Shown here: piece by piece, positions 18,622 through 27,900 of the stretch
Position numbering within the stretch: the first letter of the stretch is position 1
How the letters are laid out: each line of letters opens with the position of its first letter
NCBI RefSeq assembly: GCF_000378245.1
Contig: NZ_KB899501.1
Span: 62,001 to 126,000 of the forward strand
Length of the DNA: 64,000 nucleotides
From: Aromatoleum toluclasticum ATCC 700605
GTDB taxonomy: Bacteria; Pseudomonadota; Gammaproteobacteria; Burkholderiales; Rhodocyclaceae
Reading direction: 5' to 3'
Notes under the pieces: model-generated
What the model was told of the DNA's origin: nothing
Seen by the model: the letters and a program-made list of their open reading frames with translations, nothing else
Database searches by the model: none
Translations under genes and position numbers: made by a program

Positions 18622-21600
18622 TCAATCGATCTTCTTGTAACGATACACCTTGGTTCTGTCTTTCTTGATCGGAATAGGGGGCAACTTGGCTTCCAGCGCT
18701 GAGCCCGTGCCCTCGGGCTTGCCGCCGATGATGAAGGGAACGATCTTGCCGTCGACCACAACTGTTCCCGTGACCGGGGACGGGGCCATGCCTCCTCCGA
18801 CAAACTCGGCCGAGCGCTCCGCGCCGTCGGGAGACGGCGTTCCGCAGGTCGCGCCTCCGTGGATGAAGCAGGCTGCATAGCCGCGTGCGATTCCGAGCGA
18901 GGAGCAGCTATTCGGATTGTTGGCCTGGAAAGTGCTGAAGTTCACGAGTCCGCCAACCGTTGCGGGTGTCGTAACGACCTGTTCCCACGGTTGTCCTGAC
19001 GCTGTGACGGTAAGATCTATCACCCATCCGCGCGGCCGGGTGGCTTCGACTGAGAATATGGGAAGGTAGTCGAGTGTGGTATCCGTGGTATTCAAGAGAT
19101 TCAGTGTGTCGTCGCAGTTGGCACTCACCCGCGTGTCGCCCGCCACGTCACAATCTGCGCTGTCATCGATGGGGAATTTCTGCCTTCCCGTACCGCCACT
19201 GCCGATTACGCCGTATTCGTCCCAGAAACCGTAGAAACGGTTCCTGACCGTGGTCGCTTCGGACTTGAGCAGCGGTTTTTCCCGGTCGCCCGAGCCGATG
19301 AGAACCACGTTGTACTTTCCTACCTGGACCACATCGGGTGCGAACAGGAATTTGCGTTTCCGCTCGTTCCCGTTCGACGTGCTGGACCATTCACCCACTT
19401 TCGCGACCTGCGTCACGGTCCAGTTATCTTGATTCTGCGATGTGGACGCGTCGCTAGGGTCCCTTAGATTGACGCGCCACAAGTTACCGGACGTATCGGC
19501 TGCGTAGATCAAATCGGAATAGCCATCGCCGTCCGTGTCGATCGGCACCAGGTCGGCTGTGACTCGTCCGTTACCGAGGGCGATGTGGCGAAGTTTCTCG
19601 CCGGTTTTCGCATTGAGCACAAAGATTCCGGCTCCCGGGCTGCTGGAGGTGCAGTCTCGCGGCTGCTTGTCCTCGCAGCTGTCGTAGCCGCCTCCAAACA
19701 CGGTGTAAAGCGTGGTCTGGTTCTTGACGCGGATGACTCGGGGCGCCGACCATGTCTGGCCGAGCTTGGCCGCGTCATCGCCGCCGAAACATTTTCCGAA
19801 GTTGTCGCAGCCGAAGCGCCACATGGGGATGGGAGCGCTAGTTGCGGGGTTCTTGGTTGCATCAAATGCATAAATCATGCGGCCGCCGCGGCGCATAGCG
19901 GGATAGATATAGGTTACCCGGGATCCAGTGCCGTCGGCGTTCTGAGGGCCGATATAGGCACCGATCGAGCCATCGAAGAAATAGTCCTTCGGCGCGGTCG
20001 GATCGTCCGCGAAGGTGATTTGCGGATAGTTGTCTCTGCTTCGTGCGAGACGCGATTTGCCGGTGGCGGGATTTACTGCGCTGAATTCGGGCGCAAGAAA
20101 GGCCCACAATTCGTTGCCGTTGGTGCTCTTGCCATCCTTGTTTCCGTCTATGGCGCGCAAGAAGCCGTCGTCGCCGCCATAAAATACAACCACGGCATCG
20201 CTAGTGCCGGAGCCGTAGTTGATGGCTAGCGGGCGTGAATGGATCACCCCTCCATGCACCGTGGGTCGCACCTCGGTCGACGTCTTGCCGTATTGTTCGG
20301 TGTCGGCGATGGGCGTTGACAGGTTGTAGCCGTCGCCGGTATTGGCTCCCTGGATCCAGTTCCCGTCCGCTGTCGACGGAGTGAACGTCGTTGCCGTTGT
20401 GGAGTCGCAGTTACTGGGTGCGGGAGCGCATGTCGCGATCGTACGCGAACTGGCGCTTCCGATGCTGCGTAGCCTTTGTGCGTTACCCCCACGCTCGACG
20501 ACCCATCCATCCGGGCTGTCGTTGTGCACGGCATTCTCGTCCGAGGAGCTGGGGCAACTGCCTTCAGGAATGTTCCGCTCCGCCCCGCTCACGGTTTGCC
20601 AGTAGGTGAGGGGGGAAGAGTCCTTTGTCCAGAAGCTTCGGGCGCATCCATTGATGAAGCCCGTGTTCGCGTTGTCGATGGCAGGATCGTTTTTCGCGTC
20701 GGCAAGAAACAGCGTGCGGGAAATGACGCCGCCACTGGTGGTTTCGCGCAGTGCGAATTGGTATTGCTTCAGGTTTCCCGCCCAGCGCGGGAAACCGTTC
20801 TCGGCCGGGCGGAACATGCCGATGAAGACCTGGTTCAGGTAGGTGCCCTGGGTGTTGACGCTGATCGGAAGGGAGGCCGACGCGAACGCGCTGTTGACGG
20901 CGCTGATCTGCGTGAGGATGGTCTTGATGGCATCGACCAGCGCCTTGATGTTGCCATTGACGATGAAGGCGCCGCCGGCCCCCGTGCCGCCATGTTTGGC
21001 CATGCTGTTGAGGAGGGCCGTCTCGGCCTTGTCCTCCTTGGCGTTGAAGACGTCGATCGTGAAGGTCTTGAGAGGCTGGTAGCCCGAGAGTTCACTGACA
21101 TCGGTACGGGCCAGGAACTGGGCCCATTCGTCGGCGAACCGGATGTTGTTGGGGTCGTTCGCCTCCGGCAGCTGGCTCGGAGTCAGGCCCAGGTTTTTGA
21201 GAAGGATGTTGGACGGAGGGCTTACCTTCTTGTCTGTACCGAAATCTTCTTTCGGGAAAGCGTTTCCAATGAAAACGATGTAATTCTTTCCGCAGGAATT
21301 CGTGGCGAGTGGACTCGCGTACGTAGTCATGGCGTCCGAAGTGAATGCGGCGCGGTCGGTGGGGAAGTTTTTCGGGTCCAGCGCTGAATAACGGATAGGT
21401 CCGAAGTGCGTTGCGTCGGTGGGTGTTCCGCCAACTGTGGCCGCGATACCTTGCGTTCTCGCATATCCTCCGAAATACTTGAAAGCCTCGAACATCGCCG
21501 CACCGTAATCACCCGAAGACTGGATTTTGTTTCGGGGTGCGGTGATATTCTGATAAATATCGGTCAGCTCGCCTTTCAGGTTGGCGCAGCCTGCGAGTCC

Positions 21601-22062
21601 TTCGGTGGTCGGGCCGAGAAACTGGATCGCACGCCGGATATAGGCTCCGACCCCTTTTTCGTTCCCCGGTGCGGCGGTCCCGCCGTCGGACAGCATCATC
21701 AAACCCATGTTTACAGGCAAAGGCTCGGCCGCCGAGCATACGACTTCGTCGAGCACGACCTTGAGCGTACGCGCTTCCACTTCGCCCTGGGTCACGGGGC
21801 CACTGGTTATTCCCGCGAATACGGCTTCGACATATCGGAGGCATTCGGTATCGGTTCCGCATTTGCTTTTGGCGCCGGTATACGTCCATTGCTGGTCCGT
21901 GGCCGCCCAGTTCGAAGTATTGTCGAGGACGAGGAGAACGTTGGGGGCTGCAAGCGCGTTCGGAGGCGCCGTGTAGATGTCGATATCTTCCGCGTGGATA
22001 GGTGCGGAAATGCCGATTCCAAGCGAGGCGAGTGCCAGCGTGAAGTGCAGTCGTTTGCTCAT
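18622..22062 (-). CDS. pilY1: Type IV pilus tip-associated protein PilY1
   Basis: Large secreted protein (1146 aa) of the PilY1/PilC family that sits at the pilus tip, promotes assembly and adhesion and, in Pseudomonas, surface sensing. A signal peptide (about residues 1-24, ending PIHA/EDID) leads into a VWA-like N-terminal half beginning NVLLVLDNTSNWA, whose MIDAS-like DxTxN departs from DxSxS. The C-terminal half is a PilC/PilY1 beta-propeller with VVFYGGDDGFLRAIDG, and a calcium loop DTDGDGYSD followed by LWRVNL, equivalent to the calcium site that controls retraction in P. aeruginosa. Last gene of the minor-pilin operon. Confidence 0.93.
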   Translation of the reverse strand: MSKRLHFTLALASLGIGISAPIHAEDIDIYTAPPNALAAPNVLLVLDNTSNWAATDQQWTYTGAKSKCGTDTECLRYVEAVFAGITSGPVTQGEVEARTLKVVLDEVVCSAAEPLPVNMGLMMLSDGGTAAPGNEKGVGAYIRRAIQFLGPTTEGLAGCANLKGELTDIYQNITAPRNKIQSSGDYGAAMFEAFKYFGGYARTQGIAATVGGTPTDATHFGPIRYSALDPKNFPTDRAAFTSDAMTTYASPLATNSCGKNYIVFIGNAFPKEDFGTDKKVSPPSNILLKNLGLTPSQLPEANDPNNIRFADEWAQFLARTDVSELSGYQPLKTFTIDVFNAKEDKAETALLNSMAKHGGTGAGGAFIVNGNIKALVDAIKTILTQISAVNSAFASASLPISVNTQGTYLNQVFIGMFRPAENGFPRWAGNLKQYQFALRETTSGGVISRTLFLADAKNDPAIDNANTGFINGCARSFWTKDSSPLTYWQTVSGAERNIPEGSCPSSSDENAVHNDSPDGWVVERGGNAQRLRSIGSASSRTIATCAPAPSNCDSTTATTFTPSTADGNWIQGANTGDGYNLSTPIADTEQYGKTSTEVRPTVHGGVIHSRPLAINYGSGTSDAVVVFYGGDDGFLRAIDGNKDGKSTNGNELWAFLAPEFSAVNPATGKSRLARSRDNYPQITFADDPTAPKDYFFDGSIGAYIGPQNADGTGSRVTYIYPAMRRGGRMIYAFDATKNPATSAPIPMWRFGCDNFGKCFGGDDAAKLGQTWSAPRVIRVKNQTTLYTVFGGGYDSCEDKQPRDCTSSSPGAGIFVLNAKTGEKLRHIALGNGRVTADLVPIDTDGDGYSDLIYAADTSGNLWRVNLRDPSDASTSQNQDNWTVTQVAKVGEWSSTSNGNERKRKFLFAPDVVQVGKYNVVLIGSGDREKPLLKSEATTVRNRFYGFWDEYGVIGSGGTGRQKFPIDDSADCDVAGDTRVSANCDDTLNLLNTTDTTLDYLPIFSVEATRPRGWVIDLTVTASGQPWEQVVTTPATVGGLVNFSTFQANNPNSCSSLGIARGYAACFIHGGATCGTPSPDGAERSAEFVGGGMAPSPVTGTVVVDGKIVPFIIGGKPEGTGSALEAKLPPIPIKKDRTKVYRYKKID

Positions 22063-22096
22063 TTTGTACTCCGATTCATGCTGCTGTCCGGACGAT

Positions 22097-22675
22097 TTAT
22101 TTACACGCGTTCTTCGCTTCGGCGTAGTCGATCCGCATTTCGACGCCCTGCACGACCTGGGCCTTCGCGCCGGTGCCGGGCAGATCGACGTCGGCGGTCA
22201 TCTCCCACAGCGAGGTCGCGCACAAGGAGTTGTCGTTGAGGGCGGTGGTTTCCACGATGGTCAGGCCGCCGCCCGGACTGCTGCCGAAGCATGGAAGGTT
22301 ATCCATCGGTACGCTGTTATCGACGGGATTGACCAACTCCCCCTTCTTTATGTATCGGTAGCGCTTGCATGCCGGCGGAGGAATCTTGACGGTATAACTC
22401 GTTTCGGCCGTGGTGGCGGCGCCGGAGAATGCAGGCAGAGGCGCGCTTTGGTCGAGGTTGAGCGCCGTGAATTTGTCCGAGTTGAGCGCGAGATCGAGAT
22501 GATAGTTTGCGGCGTCCTCCGCCTCCTTCTGGAACTGTTCGTTGCCGACGACGAGAAGATTGGTATTGGCCATCCTGATCGCAGAGACAGCGAGCAGGGT
22601 GATCAGGATCAGCATGATCAGGCCGACGAACAAGACCGCGCCGTCTTGCCTCGGGTGTGCGTGTGCGTGGTTCAT
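22097..22675 (-). CDS. pilX: Minor pilin assembly protein PilX
   Basis: 192-aa protein of the PilX family. The N-terminus RQDGAVLFVGLIMLILITLL resembles a pilin helix with a short charged leader; G/AVLFV is the PilX-type variant of the prepilin cleavage site, without Glu+5. EQFQKEAEDAANYHLD is the following amphipathic region, typical of PilX N-terminal domains. Its start overlaps the pilW stop (4 bases), showing coupled translation. It would act in the priming complex that initiates pilus assembly. Confidence 0.88.
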   Translation of the reverse strand: MNHAHAHPRQDGAVLFVGLIMLILITLLAVSAIRMANTNLLVVGNEQFQKEAEDAANYHLDLALNSDKFTALNLDQSAPLPAFSGAATTAETSYTVKIPPPACKRYRYIKKGELVNPVDNSVPMDNLPCFGSSPGGGLTIVETTALNDNSLCATSLWEMTADVDLPGTGAKAQVVQGVEMRIDYAEAKNACK

Positions 22676-23685
22676 TTGGTTCTCCGCCCCACGGGGTGGA
22701 TCAATTCGATGTATGTGCTGAACACGTGCCGTTTGAAAGCGTCATTGGGGGTATTGGGCGCTTTTGAACCAAGACTGAAAGTCTTCGTACTCGCGTCGTA
22801 ACCTGGCGTCGGGTCGAGGGCGCGGGCGATCAACCAGACACGGACACCGACGATGTTGACGAGCTGGTTGGCTAACGGGGTTTCGTCGAATATGTCCGGT
22901 GAACCATCGCCGTTGGTGTCGACTGCATATTCGAAGTGCAGGTCTTCGACGCCTTCGACGAGAGCCTGGATGTCGGGGTTTGTGCCGCCAAGCGCCTCGG
23001 GGCGAAAATCCGCGCGCTTCAGGGTGGGAATGCCGTCGCCTGCCACGTTGTTCCGGTCGATAAAGAACACTCTCCGCACATACTGCCGAATGGGGGCGCG
23101 ATTGGCGGCGTTGCAGTCTATCTTCTGGAGATCGAACGGGTCCGTGCCCAGCTTGACCCGGAAGGGTTTGTCGGCGACCGCGCTGACATACTCCTCGCCG
23201 CACAGCGACACTTGCAGATAGGCGAGATTCGCCTTCAGCGAGGCCGGGTCGGTGACTGCAGTCGAGACCCGCTGGACGAAGAGCATTCCGGTGCCGGGCT
23301 GGGCCGACGTCACGCATGCAAAGCTTCCGGAATTGATTCCCTCGACGGCGACATCCATCGAACTCTTCCATCCCGCGACGTCGGTCGAGCAGGGGCCGGC
23401 GGTCGTGGAAGGAGGGCTGGCGACGCTTGCCATCGCGTCGTAGTAGCCGGCCATCGAGATCTCGTCGCGAAGGATCTGGATCGCATAGCGGCCGTTTTCG
23501 AGCTGCTGCGCCGCCTTGTCCAGTTCGCGCCGGGCCTGGCTGTTGTTGATGAACACTGCAGTCATCGCACCGATGACGAGCAGCCCCAGCGTCATCGCGA
23601 TCATCAGTTCGATGAGCGAGATGCCGCTCTCGGCCGATCGATCGTTGAACTCTTGGGCGCGCGGGCACATTCCAGGTTTTTTCAT
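22672..23685 (-). CDS. pilW: Minor pilin PilW
   Basis: 337-aa prepilin. Leader MKKPGMCPRAQEFNDRSAES ends at Gly21, followed by ISLIELMIAMTLGLLVIGAM with Glu+5; QARRELDKAAQQLENGRYA is the usual continuation. Internal cysteines (for example near GPCSTD, FACVTS and SLCGEE) probably form disulphides, and a DTNGDGSPDIFDE segment resembles a calcium loop. It lies six bases after pilV and overlaps pilX by four, so it is tightly co-translated. Confidence 0.92.
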   Translation of the reverse strand: MKKPGMCPRAQEFNDRSAESGISLIELMIAMTLGLLVIGAMTAVFINNSQARRELDKAAQQLENGRYAIQILRDEISMAGYYDAMASVASPPSTTAGPCSTDVAGWKSSMDVAVEGINSGSFACVTSAQPGTGMLFVQRVSTAVTDPASLKANLAYLQVSLCGEEYVSAVADKPFRVKLGTDPFDLQKIDCNAANRAPIRQYVRRVFFIDRNNVAGDGIPTLKRADFRPEALGGTNPDIQALVEGVEDLHFEYAVDTNGDGSPDIFDETPLANQLVNIVGVRVWLIARALDPTPGYDASTKTFSLGSKAPNTPNDAFKRHVFSTYIELIHPVGRRTK

Positions 23686-23691
23686 GGCGGA

Positions 23692-24291
23692 TTACCCGGC
23701 AGCTTGTCTGGGGATCAGGACGCGAGTCACGACTGCGCGGCGCAGGCCAGTGCCGAAATCGACATCTGCGGCACACTGCGCGCCCGGGGTGTTCGCCGGG
23801 GGGGACGCCGTAGGCATCAGGCCCTGCCAGACGCCGACGACGAAGAATTCACCGAGGGCGCCGCCGGTCGGTGCGACCGAAATCAGGCAGCCACGCATAC
23901 CGATGGGGGCTCCGATGTTGGAGCTGCCCTTCTTCTCGGCAGCACCTTTCATTGCGTTGCTCCATTCGCACAGTTGCGCGGCGGCGTCGCCGGTGGTCGG
24001 ACAGGTGGCGGCCTGCGTATCGCCCACGCCGTAGGCGGCGAGGCTCACGCCCTGGAAGTCGGTGACGTACGTGCGGCCCGCAGCAATGCGGTTGGCCATG
24101 TCCTCGATCAGCATCAGGGCCACCGAGCGCTGATAGGCCTCCATCTCGACCTCGTTCGCCTTCGTCTGCAGACCGGCGAGTCCAAGCAGGCCGATGGCGA
24201 GGATCACGATCGATACAAGGACCTCCAAGAGGCTGAAGCCGTTCTGTTCCCGCCGTGCGACGGGAGTTGTCCATATGGTCGTCATGGGCAT
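23692..24291 (-). CDS. pilV: Minor pilin PilV
   Basis: 199-aa prepilin: MPMTTIWTTPVARREQNG/FSLLEVLVSIVILAIGLLG, with the GLAGLQ...EMEAYQRSVA continuation characteristic of PilV. An ATG two codons later (MTTIW) is an equally good start. It overlaps the FimT-like gene upstream by ten bases. As part of the PilV-W-X-FimT priming complex it would link PilY1 to the fibre. Confidence 0.9.
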   Translation of the reverse strand: MPMTTIWTTPVARREQNGFSLLEVLVSIVILAIGLLGLAGLQTKANEVEMEAYQRSVALMLIEDMANRIAAGRTYVTDFQGVSLAAYGVGDTQAATCPTTGDAAAQLCEWSNAMKGAAEKKGSSNIGAPIGMRGCLISVAPTGGALGEFFVVGVWQGLMPTASPPANTPGAQCAADVDFGTGLRRAVVTRVLIPRQAAG

Positions 24292-24785
24292 GCTCCGTCC
24301 TTCTTGCGTTTCACGCTGCCGGTCTGATCGCGAATCTCGATGCAGAGCTTGGCCGTCGATCCGCTCCCCGTTACCGTCACCGTGATCGGAAGCGGGTCGG
24401 TCCCCAGTCCCAGACGGCCGGTCGCGTCATAAACGACGTTGGGCGCGGAAGGGCTGAAGCTCACGCCCGCGAGGGCTGACTGGGCGTGGACGACCTGGCC
24501 CCCGACCTGAACCGACCATCCGCTGGCCAGATCAGTCGTGACGAAGTTTGTGCTTGCGTGGCTCTTCAGTGCTTCGCTACGTGCGATCAACAGGGAGTCA
24601 TACAATGCCGCTTCGGCCGCGCGCACTCGTTGCGAGGCGAGCAGTCCCTGAAATGACGGGTAACCGATTGCCGCGACGATCGCCAGTATCGCCACGGCCA
24701 CCATCAGTTCGATGAGCGAGAATCCGCGCGAGCGGTGGCGCCTCGGCGATACACGGGGCGCAGCGGCCGTTGTTTTCATGATCAT
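24282..24785 (-). CDS. fimT: GspH/FimT-family minor pilin
   Basis: About 167 aa from ATG 24785, which overlaps the pilE stop as ATGA. The prepilin signal is RHRSRG/FSLIELMVAVAILA, followed by AAIGYPSFQGLLASQRVRA and the GspH-like SLLIARSEALKSH region. The start at 24779 (MKTTAAA) is also possible. In the standard operon this position is held by fimT/fimU, the tip-complex adaptor. It is the paralogue of the plus-strand gene at 17985-18572. Confidence 0.88.
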   Translation of the reverse strand: MIMKTTAAAPRVSPRRHRSRGFSLIELMVAVAILAIVAAIGYPSFQGLLASQRVRAAEAALYDSLLIARSEALKSHASTNFVTTDLASGWSVQVGGQVVHAQSALAGVSFSPSAPNVVYDATGRLGLGTDPLPITVTVTGSGSTAKLCIEIRDQTGSVKRKKDGACP

Positions 24786-25234
24786 CGCCCGCCCCAGCAG
24801 TCCGCGACGCTTCCGGAACCGGTGACGGATTTGGTTCCTGCCTGGTTGATGCGCAGGGTGCCGCACTTGGCATCCTGTGTCAGTTGTGACCCCGTCGGTA
24901 TCGCTTGAGCAGTGAACTCGGTGGCGGTTGGCGCCGGGTCGAGGCTGATCGCATAGTGCTTGCTGACTTCGGACGGCGCTGTCCCCATGCCGATGTCGCT
25001 GAGCGAGCCGAATGTGCGTGCATCGAGCCGGTATTGCTGCTGCCGTGTCGCGATGTCGAGGAGATGGGCGGTGGCGACGCTGCGGTTCGCGCGCACAAGG
25101 TAGGACGTGTAGGAGGGATAGGCAACGGCGGCGAGAATCCCGATGACAGCGACGACGATCATCACTTCGATCAGGGTGAAGCCGTTGCGCATCGGCTGCT
25201 GTGCGAGTTGTTTCGAGTTCACGATCGTGTCCAT
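24782..25234 (-). CDS. pilE: Type IV pilin PilE (minor-pilin operon)
   Basis: 150-aa prepilin: leader ending RNG, then FTLIEVMIVVAVIGILAAVA with Glu+5 and YPSYTSYLVRANRSVATAHL, classic for the PilE-type minor pilin. The C-terminal Cys pair (AKCGTLRIN and DCWGG) forms the expected D-loop disulphide. The start is uncertain: ATG 25234 gives an 18-residue leader with a poor ribosome site, and ATG 25192 would give a 4-residue leader. It is the first gene of the operon and is divergent from the sensor kinase. Confidence 0.87.
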   Translation of the reverse strand: MDTIVNSKQLAQQPMRNGFTLIEVMIVVAVIGILAAVAYPSYTSYLVRANRSVATAHLLDIATRQQQYRLDARTFGSLSDIGMGTAPSEVSKHYAISLDPAPTATEFTAQAIPTGSQLTQDAKCGTLRINQAGTKSVTGSGSVADCWGGR

Positions 25235-25463
25235 ATCATGAAGGGGTACGTGGATGGTATGGTCGGAACTGCATCCTGGATAGAGGCTACTCAAAGTCCG
25301 GCCGACGCAGAAGCAGCGTCCGATGAGCGAGTGCTTTCGGCGCACGAGTGGCGGACCCGTCCCGATGCATGCGCTACCGACGGCTCCAAGGAGCCGGACG
25401 GGCGGTAACGTCGCCCCACGATGCATGTGGCGGCAGCTGGTTTCTCTACAGGAGCTTGATTCG

Positions 25464-26495
25464 TTGGACAGCGCACCATCGCACGACATCGTGACCCTTC
25501 CGGACTTCCGCAACCTGGGCGTACTGCTGCGCATCCTCGTCATCGCCGAGGCCGCAAATCTCGTTACGCTCGCGGCCCACTCGCCGGATGTGATCGAGGC
25601 CCTGAAGGGGATCGGGGCGGCGGCGCTGCCCTTTGAGTTGTCCCTGCTGGCGATTGTCTTGCTGTTGTTCCTGTTCTCGCCGCTTCTGGCGCGATTTCCG
25701 TATCGGCGTGGCGTGGGCGCCGTGGTGGCAGTGGCTGCCACCGTCGCCGGCGGGCTGGATCTCGCGTTCCATGCGTGGATGGGCGCGGTTCCCTGGGGGC
25801 TGGTGCTGAAGTCAGTTGCGATCGCCGGTTTGCTCGCGGCGCTGATCCTGGGCTACTTCAACTGGCGCCAGCGGGTTCTCTCGCCTGCCCTCGCGAAGGC
25901 ACGCCTGATCGCGCTGCAGTCGCGCATCCGGCCGCATTTTCTGTTCAACAGCCTGAATACTGCGGTGTCGCTGGTGAGACAGGATCCCCGCCTCGCGGAG
26001 CAGGTGCTGCTCGACATGTCGGATCTTTTCCGTGCGCTGCTGAAAGACAGCCGCTCCCTTGTTCCGCTCGCCGACGAGCTCCGCCTCGCGGAGGCCTATC
26101 TTCAGATCGAACAGTTGCGCCTGGGGGAGCGCCTGCGGGTGCATTGGGAGCGCGACAGTGCGCCTCTGGCTGTAAGTGTTCCCGTCCTCGTCCTGCAGCC
26201 TCTGCTCGAGAACGCGGTGCGTTACGGCGTGGAGCCGTTCGCGGCGGGTGGCGACGTGCATGTTTCGATTCGCGCCGGGGCGAGCGAACTCGTCATCGAG
26301 GTCACCAACTCGGTATGTGGCGGCGACTCGCCGGTCCCGTCCGGGAACCGGATTGCGCTGGCCAACATCGAGGAGCGTCTGGGCCTGTATTTCGACGCCG
26401 AGGGGACCCTGCATATCTCGACGCGGGACAAGCTTTTCGTCGTCAAGGTGTGCGTCCCGTTGCGGGGGGGGCGCGCAGGCGGCAAGGTGGCGTGA
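25464..26495 (+). CDS. AlgZ/LytS-type sensor histidine kinase without adjacent regulator
   Basis: About 343-aa membrane kinase. Four hydrophobic segments (about residues 20-130) are followed by the His_kinase domain with RPHFLFNSLNT (phosphoacceptor His), then an HATPase with LQPLLENAVRYG (N-box) and NRIALANIEERL. LPDFRNLGVLLRIL matches AlgZ/FimS-like proteins. I choose TTG 25464, nine bases behind AGGAG; ATG 25425 is an alternative without a ribosome site. algZ is normally followed by a LytTR regulator gene algR, but here a protease gene follows, so this is an orphan. It is divergent from the minor-pilin operon, which AlgZR controls in Pseudomonas. Confidence 0.82.
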   Translation: MDSAPSHDIVTLPDFRNLGVLLRILVIAEAANLVTLAAHSPDVIEALKGIGAAALPFELSLLAIVLLLFLFSPLLARFPYRRGVGAVVAVAATVAGGLDLAFHAWMGAVPWGLVLKSVAIAGLLAALILGYFNWRQRVLSPALAKARLIALQSRIRPHFLFNSLNTAVSLVRQDPRLAEQVLLDMSDLFRALLKDSRSLVPLADELRLAEAYLQIEQLRLGERLRVHWERDSAPLAVSVPVLVLQPLLENAVRYGVEPFAAGGDVHVSIRAGASELVIEVTNSVCGGDSPVPSGNRIALANIEERLGLYFDAEGTLHISTRDKLFVVKVCVPLRGGRAGGKVA

Positions 26496-26594
26496 GGCGT
26501 CGCGATTTGGCAGGCGGGAGGCGAAAAGGTACGCTGGTCGATGGAGGCACGCGCGTATCGCCGTGCGCATGTGGCGTTTTCATCGGTAAGGTGA

Positions 26595-27257
26595 ATGATG
26601 ATCAGGCTGGTCGAGATGTATCGAATTCCTCTGCTGGTCGCCGCCGTTGCGGCGTGGCATCCCGTGCTGGCTGCAGACGTAGAATTGGTCGGGCTTTTCG
26701 GACGAAAGGCGGTGTTGGTCGTGGATGGCGGGGCTCCGCGCACGCTCGCGGTGGGCGAGCAGACCCGTGACGGGCTGCGCTTGCTCGACGTGACCGAAGG
26801 TGCTGCGATCGTCGAGATCGGCGGGGCAAGGCAGAAAGTGGCGCTAGGCGCAGGCCCGGTCCGCGGCAGTTCGGGCGACCAGGGCGGTGCCGCTGCGGTC
26901 AGTCTCGTCGCGGATGCTCGCGGACATCATTTTTCCAGCGGCAGCATCAATGGTGCATCGGTGCGCTTCCTGGTGGATACCGGAGCGAGCATGGTCTCGA
27001 TGGGCGCATCGGATGCGCGTCGTGCGGGGATCGACTTTCACAAGGGTGTGGGCGGCGTGAGCCAGACAGCCAGCGGCCCGGCAAAGGTCTGGAAAGTGAG
27101 GCTGGATACGGTGCGTGTCGGCGACGTCACGTTGCACGGCGTCGACGGTCTGATCCACGAGAATGATCTTCCGTTCGTCCTGCTCGGGATGAGCTTCCTC
27201 AGCCGCATGGACATGCAGCGGGAAGGCGACCGCCTGACGCTGCGCAAACGGTTCTGA
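26595..27257 (+). CDS. Retropepsin-like aspartic protease, exported or membrane-anchored
   Basis: 220-aa protein of the bacterial clan AA aspartic protease group (TIGR02281-like). An N-terminal hydrophobic segment (IPLLVAAVAAWHPVLA, about residues 11-26) is a signal or anchor. An SH3-like region (VELVGLFGRKAVLVVDGG) precedes the protease half with FLVDTGASMVSMG, where Asp-Thr-Gly is the catalytic motif; the second hallmark is VLLGMSFLSRM. Such enzymes act as dimers. Targets in this group are unknown. The start could be ATG 26595, 26598 or 26616. The next gene begins about ten bases downstream. Confidence 0.85.
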   Translation: MMIRLVEMYRIPLLVAAVAAWHPVLAADVELVGLFGRKAVLVVDGGAPRTLAVGEQTRDGLRLLDVTEGAAIVEIGGARQKVALGAGPVRGSSGDQGGAAAVSLVADARGHHFSSGSINGASVRFLVDTGASMVSMGASDARRAGIDFHKGVGGVSQTASGPAKVWKVRLDTVRVGDVTLHGVDGLIHENDLPFVLLGMSFLSRMDMQREGDRLTLRKRF

Positions 27258-27266
27258 GAGGTGGGC

Positions 27267-27887
27267 GTGACAAGGAAGGAAGATTCGCGTTCGGAAGTAC
27301 TCCGGGATGCGGAGTGGTTGCGGCGGCGATTCACCGATGCACGTGTGATCGAAGCCGTGCACGACGATGGCAGCCCGTCGGGGAGTGGTCTGCGGCCAGC
27401 AGCGGTGCTGGTGCCGGTCGTTGCGCGCGAACAGGCGCTGACCGTGCTGCTGACGCGCCGCACCGACCATCTGCACCATCATCCCGGGCAGATCAGTTTT
27501 CCCGGCGGAAGGGTGGAGGAGACCGACGTTTCGGCGGTGATGACTGCGTTGCGTGAGACGGAAGAAGAGATCGGACTCGATCCCGATTGCATCGAGTTGC
27601 TGGGCGAGTTGCCTGAATACCGGACCGGTACGGGGTTTCGCATCACGCCGGTCGTCGGGCTGGTGCATCCGCCGTTTGATCTGGCGCTCGACAGTTTCGA
27701 GGTCGCCGAGGCCTTCGAAGTGCCCCTGGCGCATTTTCTCGATCCGGCCCGGCACCAGAAGCATCGGGCGGAGTACCAGGGAAGGATGCGCGAGTACTAC
27801 GCGATGCCCTATGGCGAGTACTTCATATGGGGCGCAACCGCGGGAATTCTCGTTTCGCTGTACAGATTTCTGGGCGAGGGAAGGTAG
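27267..27887 (+). CDS. nudL: Nudix hydrolase, CoA pyrophosphatase (NudL) type
   Basis: Hydrolyses CoA and its derivatives to phosphopantetheine and 3',5'-ADP. The UPF0035 signature RTDHLHHHPGQISFPGG precedes the Nudix box GGRVEETDVSAVMTALRETEEEIGL (residues discontinuous with the family only at the first Glu, which is Asp, as in NudL). I use GTG 27267 with GAGAGG five bases upstream; GTG 27261 overlaps that site. About 206 aa, normal length. It follows the protease gene closely and precedes a regulated dehydrogenase promoter. Confidence 0.88.
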   Translation: MTRKEDSRSEVLRDAEWLRRRFTDARVIEAVHDDGSPSGSGLRPAAVLVPVVAREQALTVLLTRRTDHLHHHPGQISFPGGRVEETDVSAVMTALRETEEEIGLDPDCIELLGELPEYRTGTGFRITPVVGLVHPPFDLALDSFEVAEAFEVPLAHFLDPARHQKHRAEYQGRMREYYAMPYGEYFIWGATAGILVSLYRFLGEGR

Positions 27888-27900
27888 TGCGACCGGCGGC

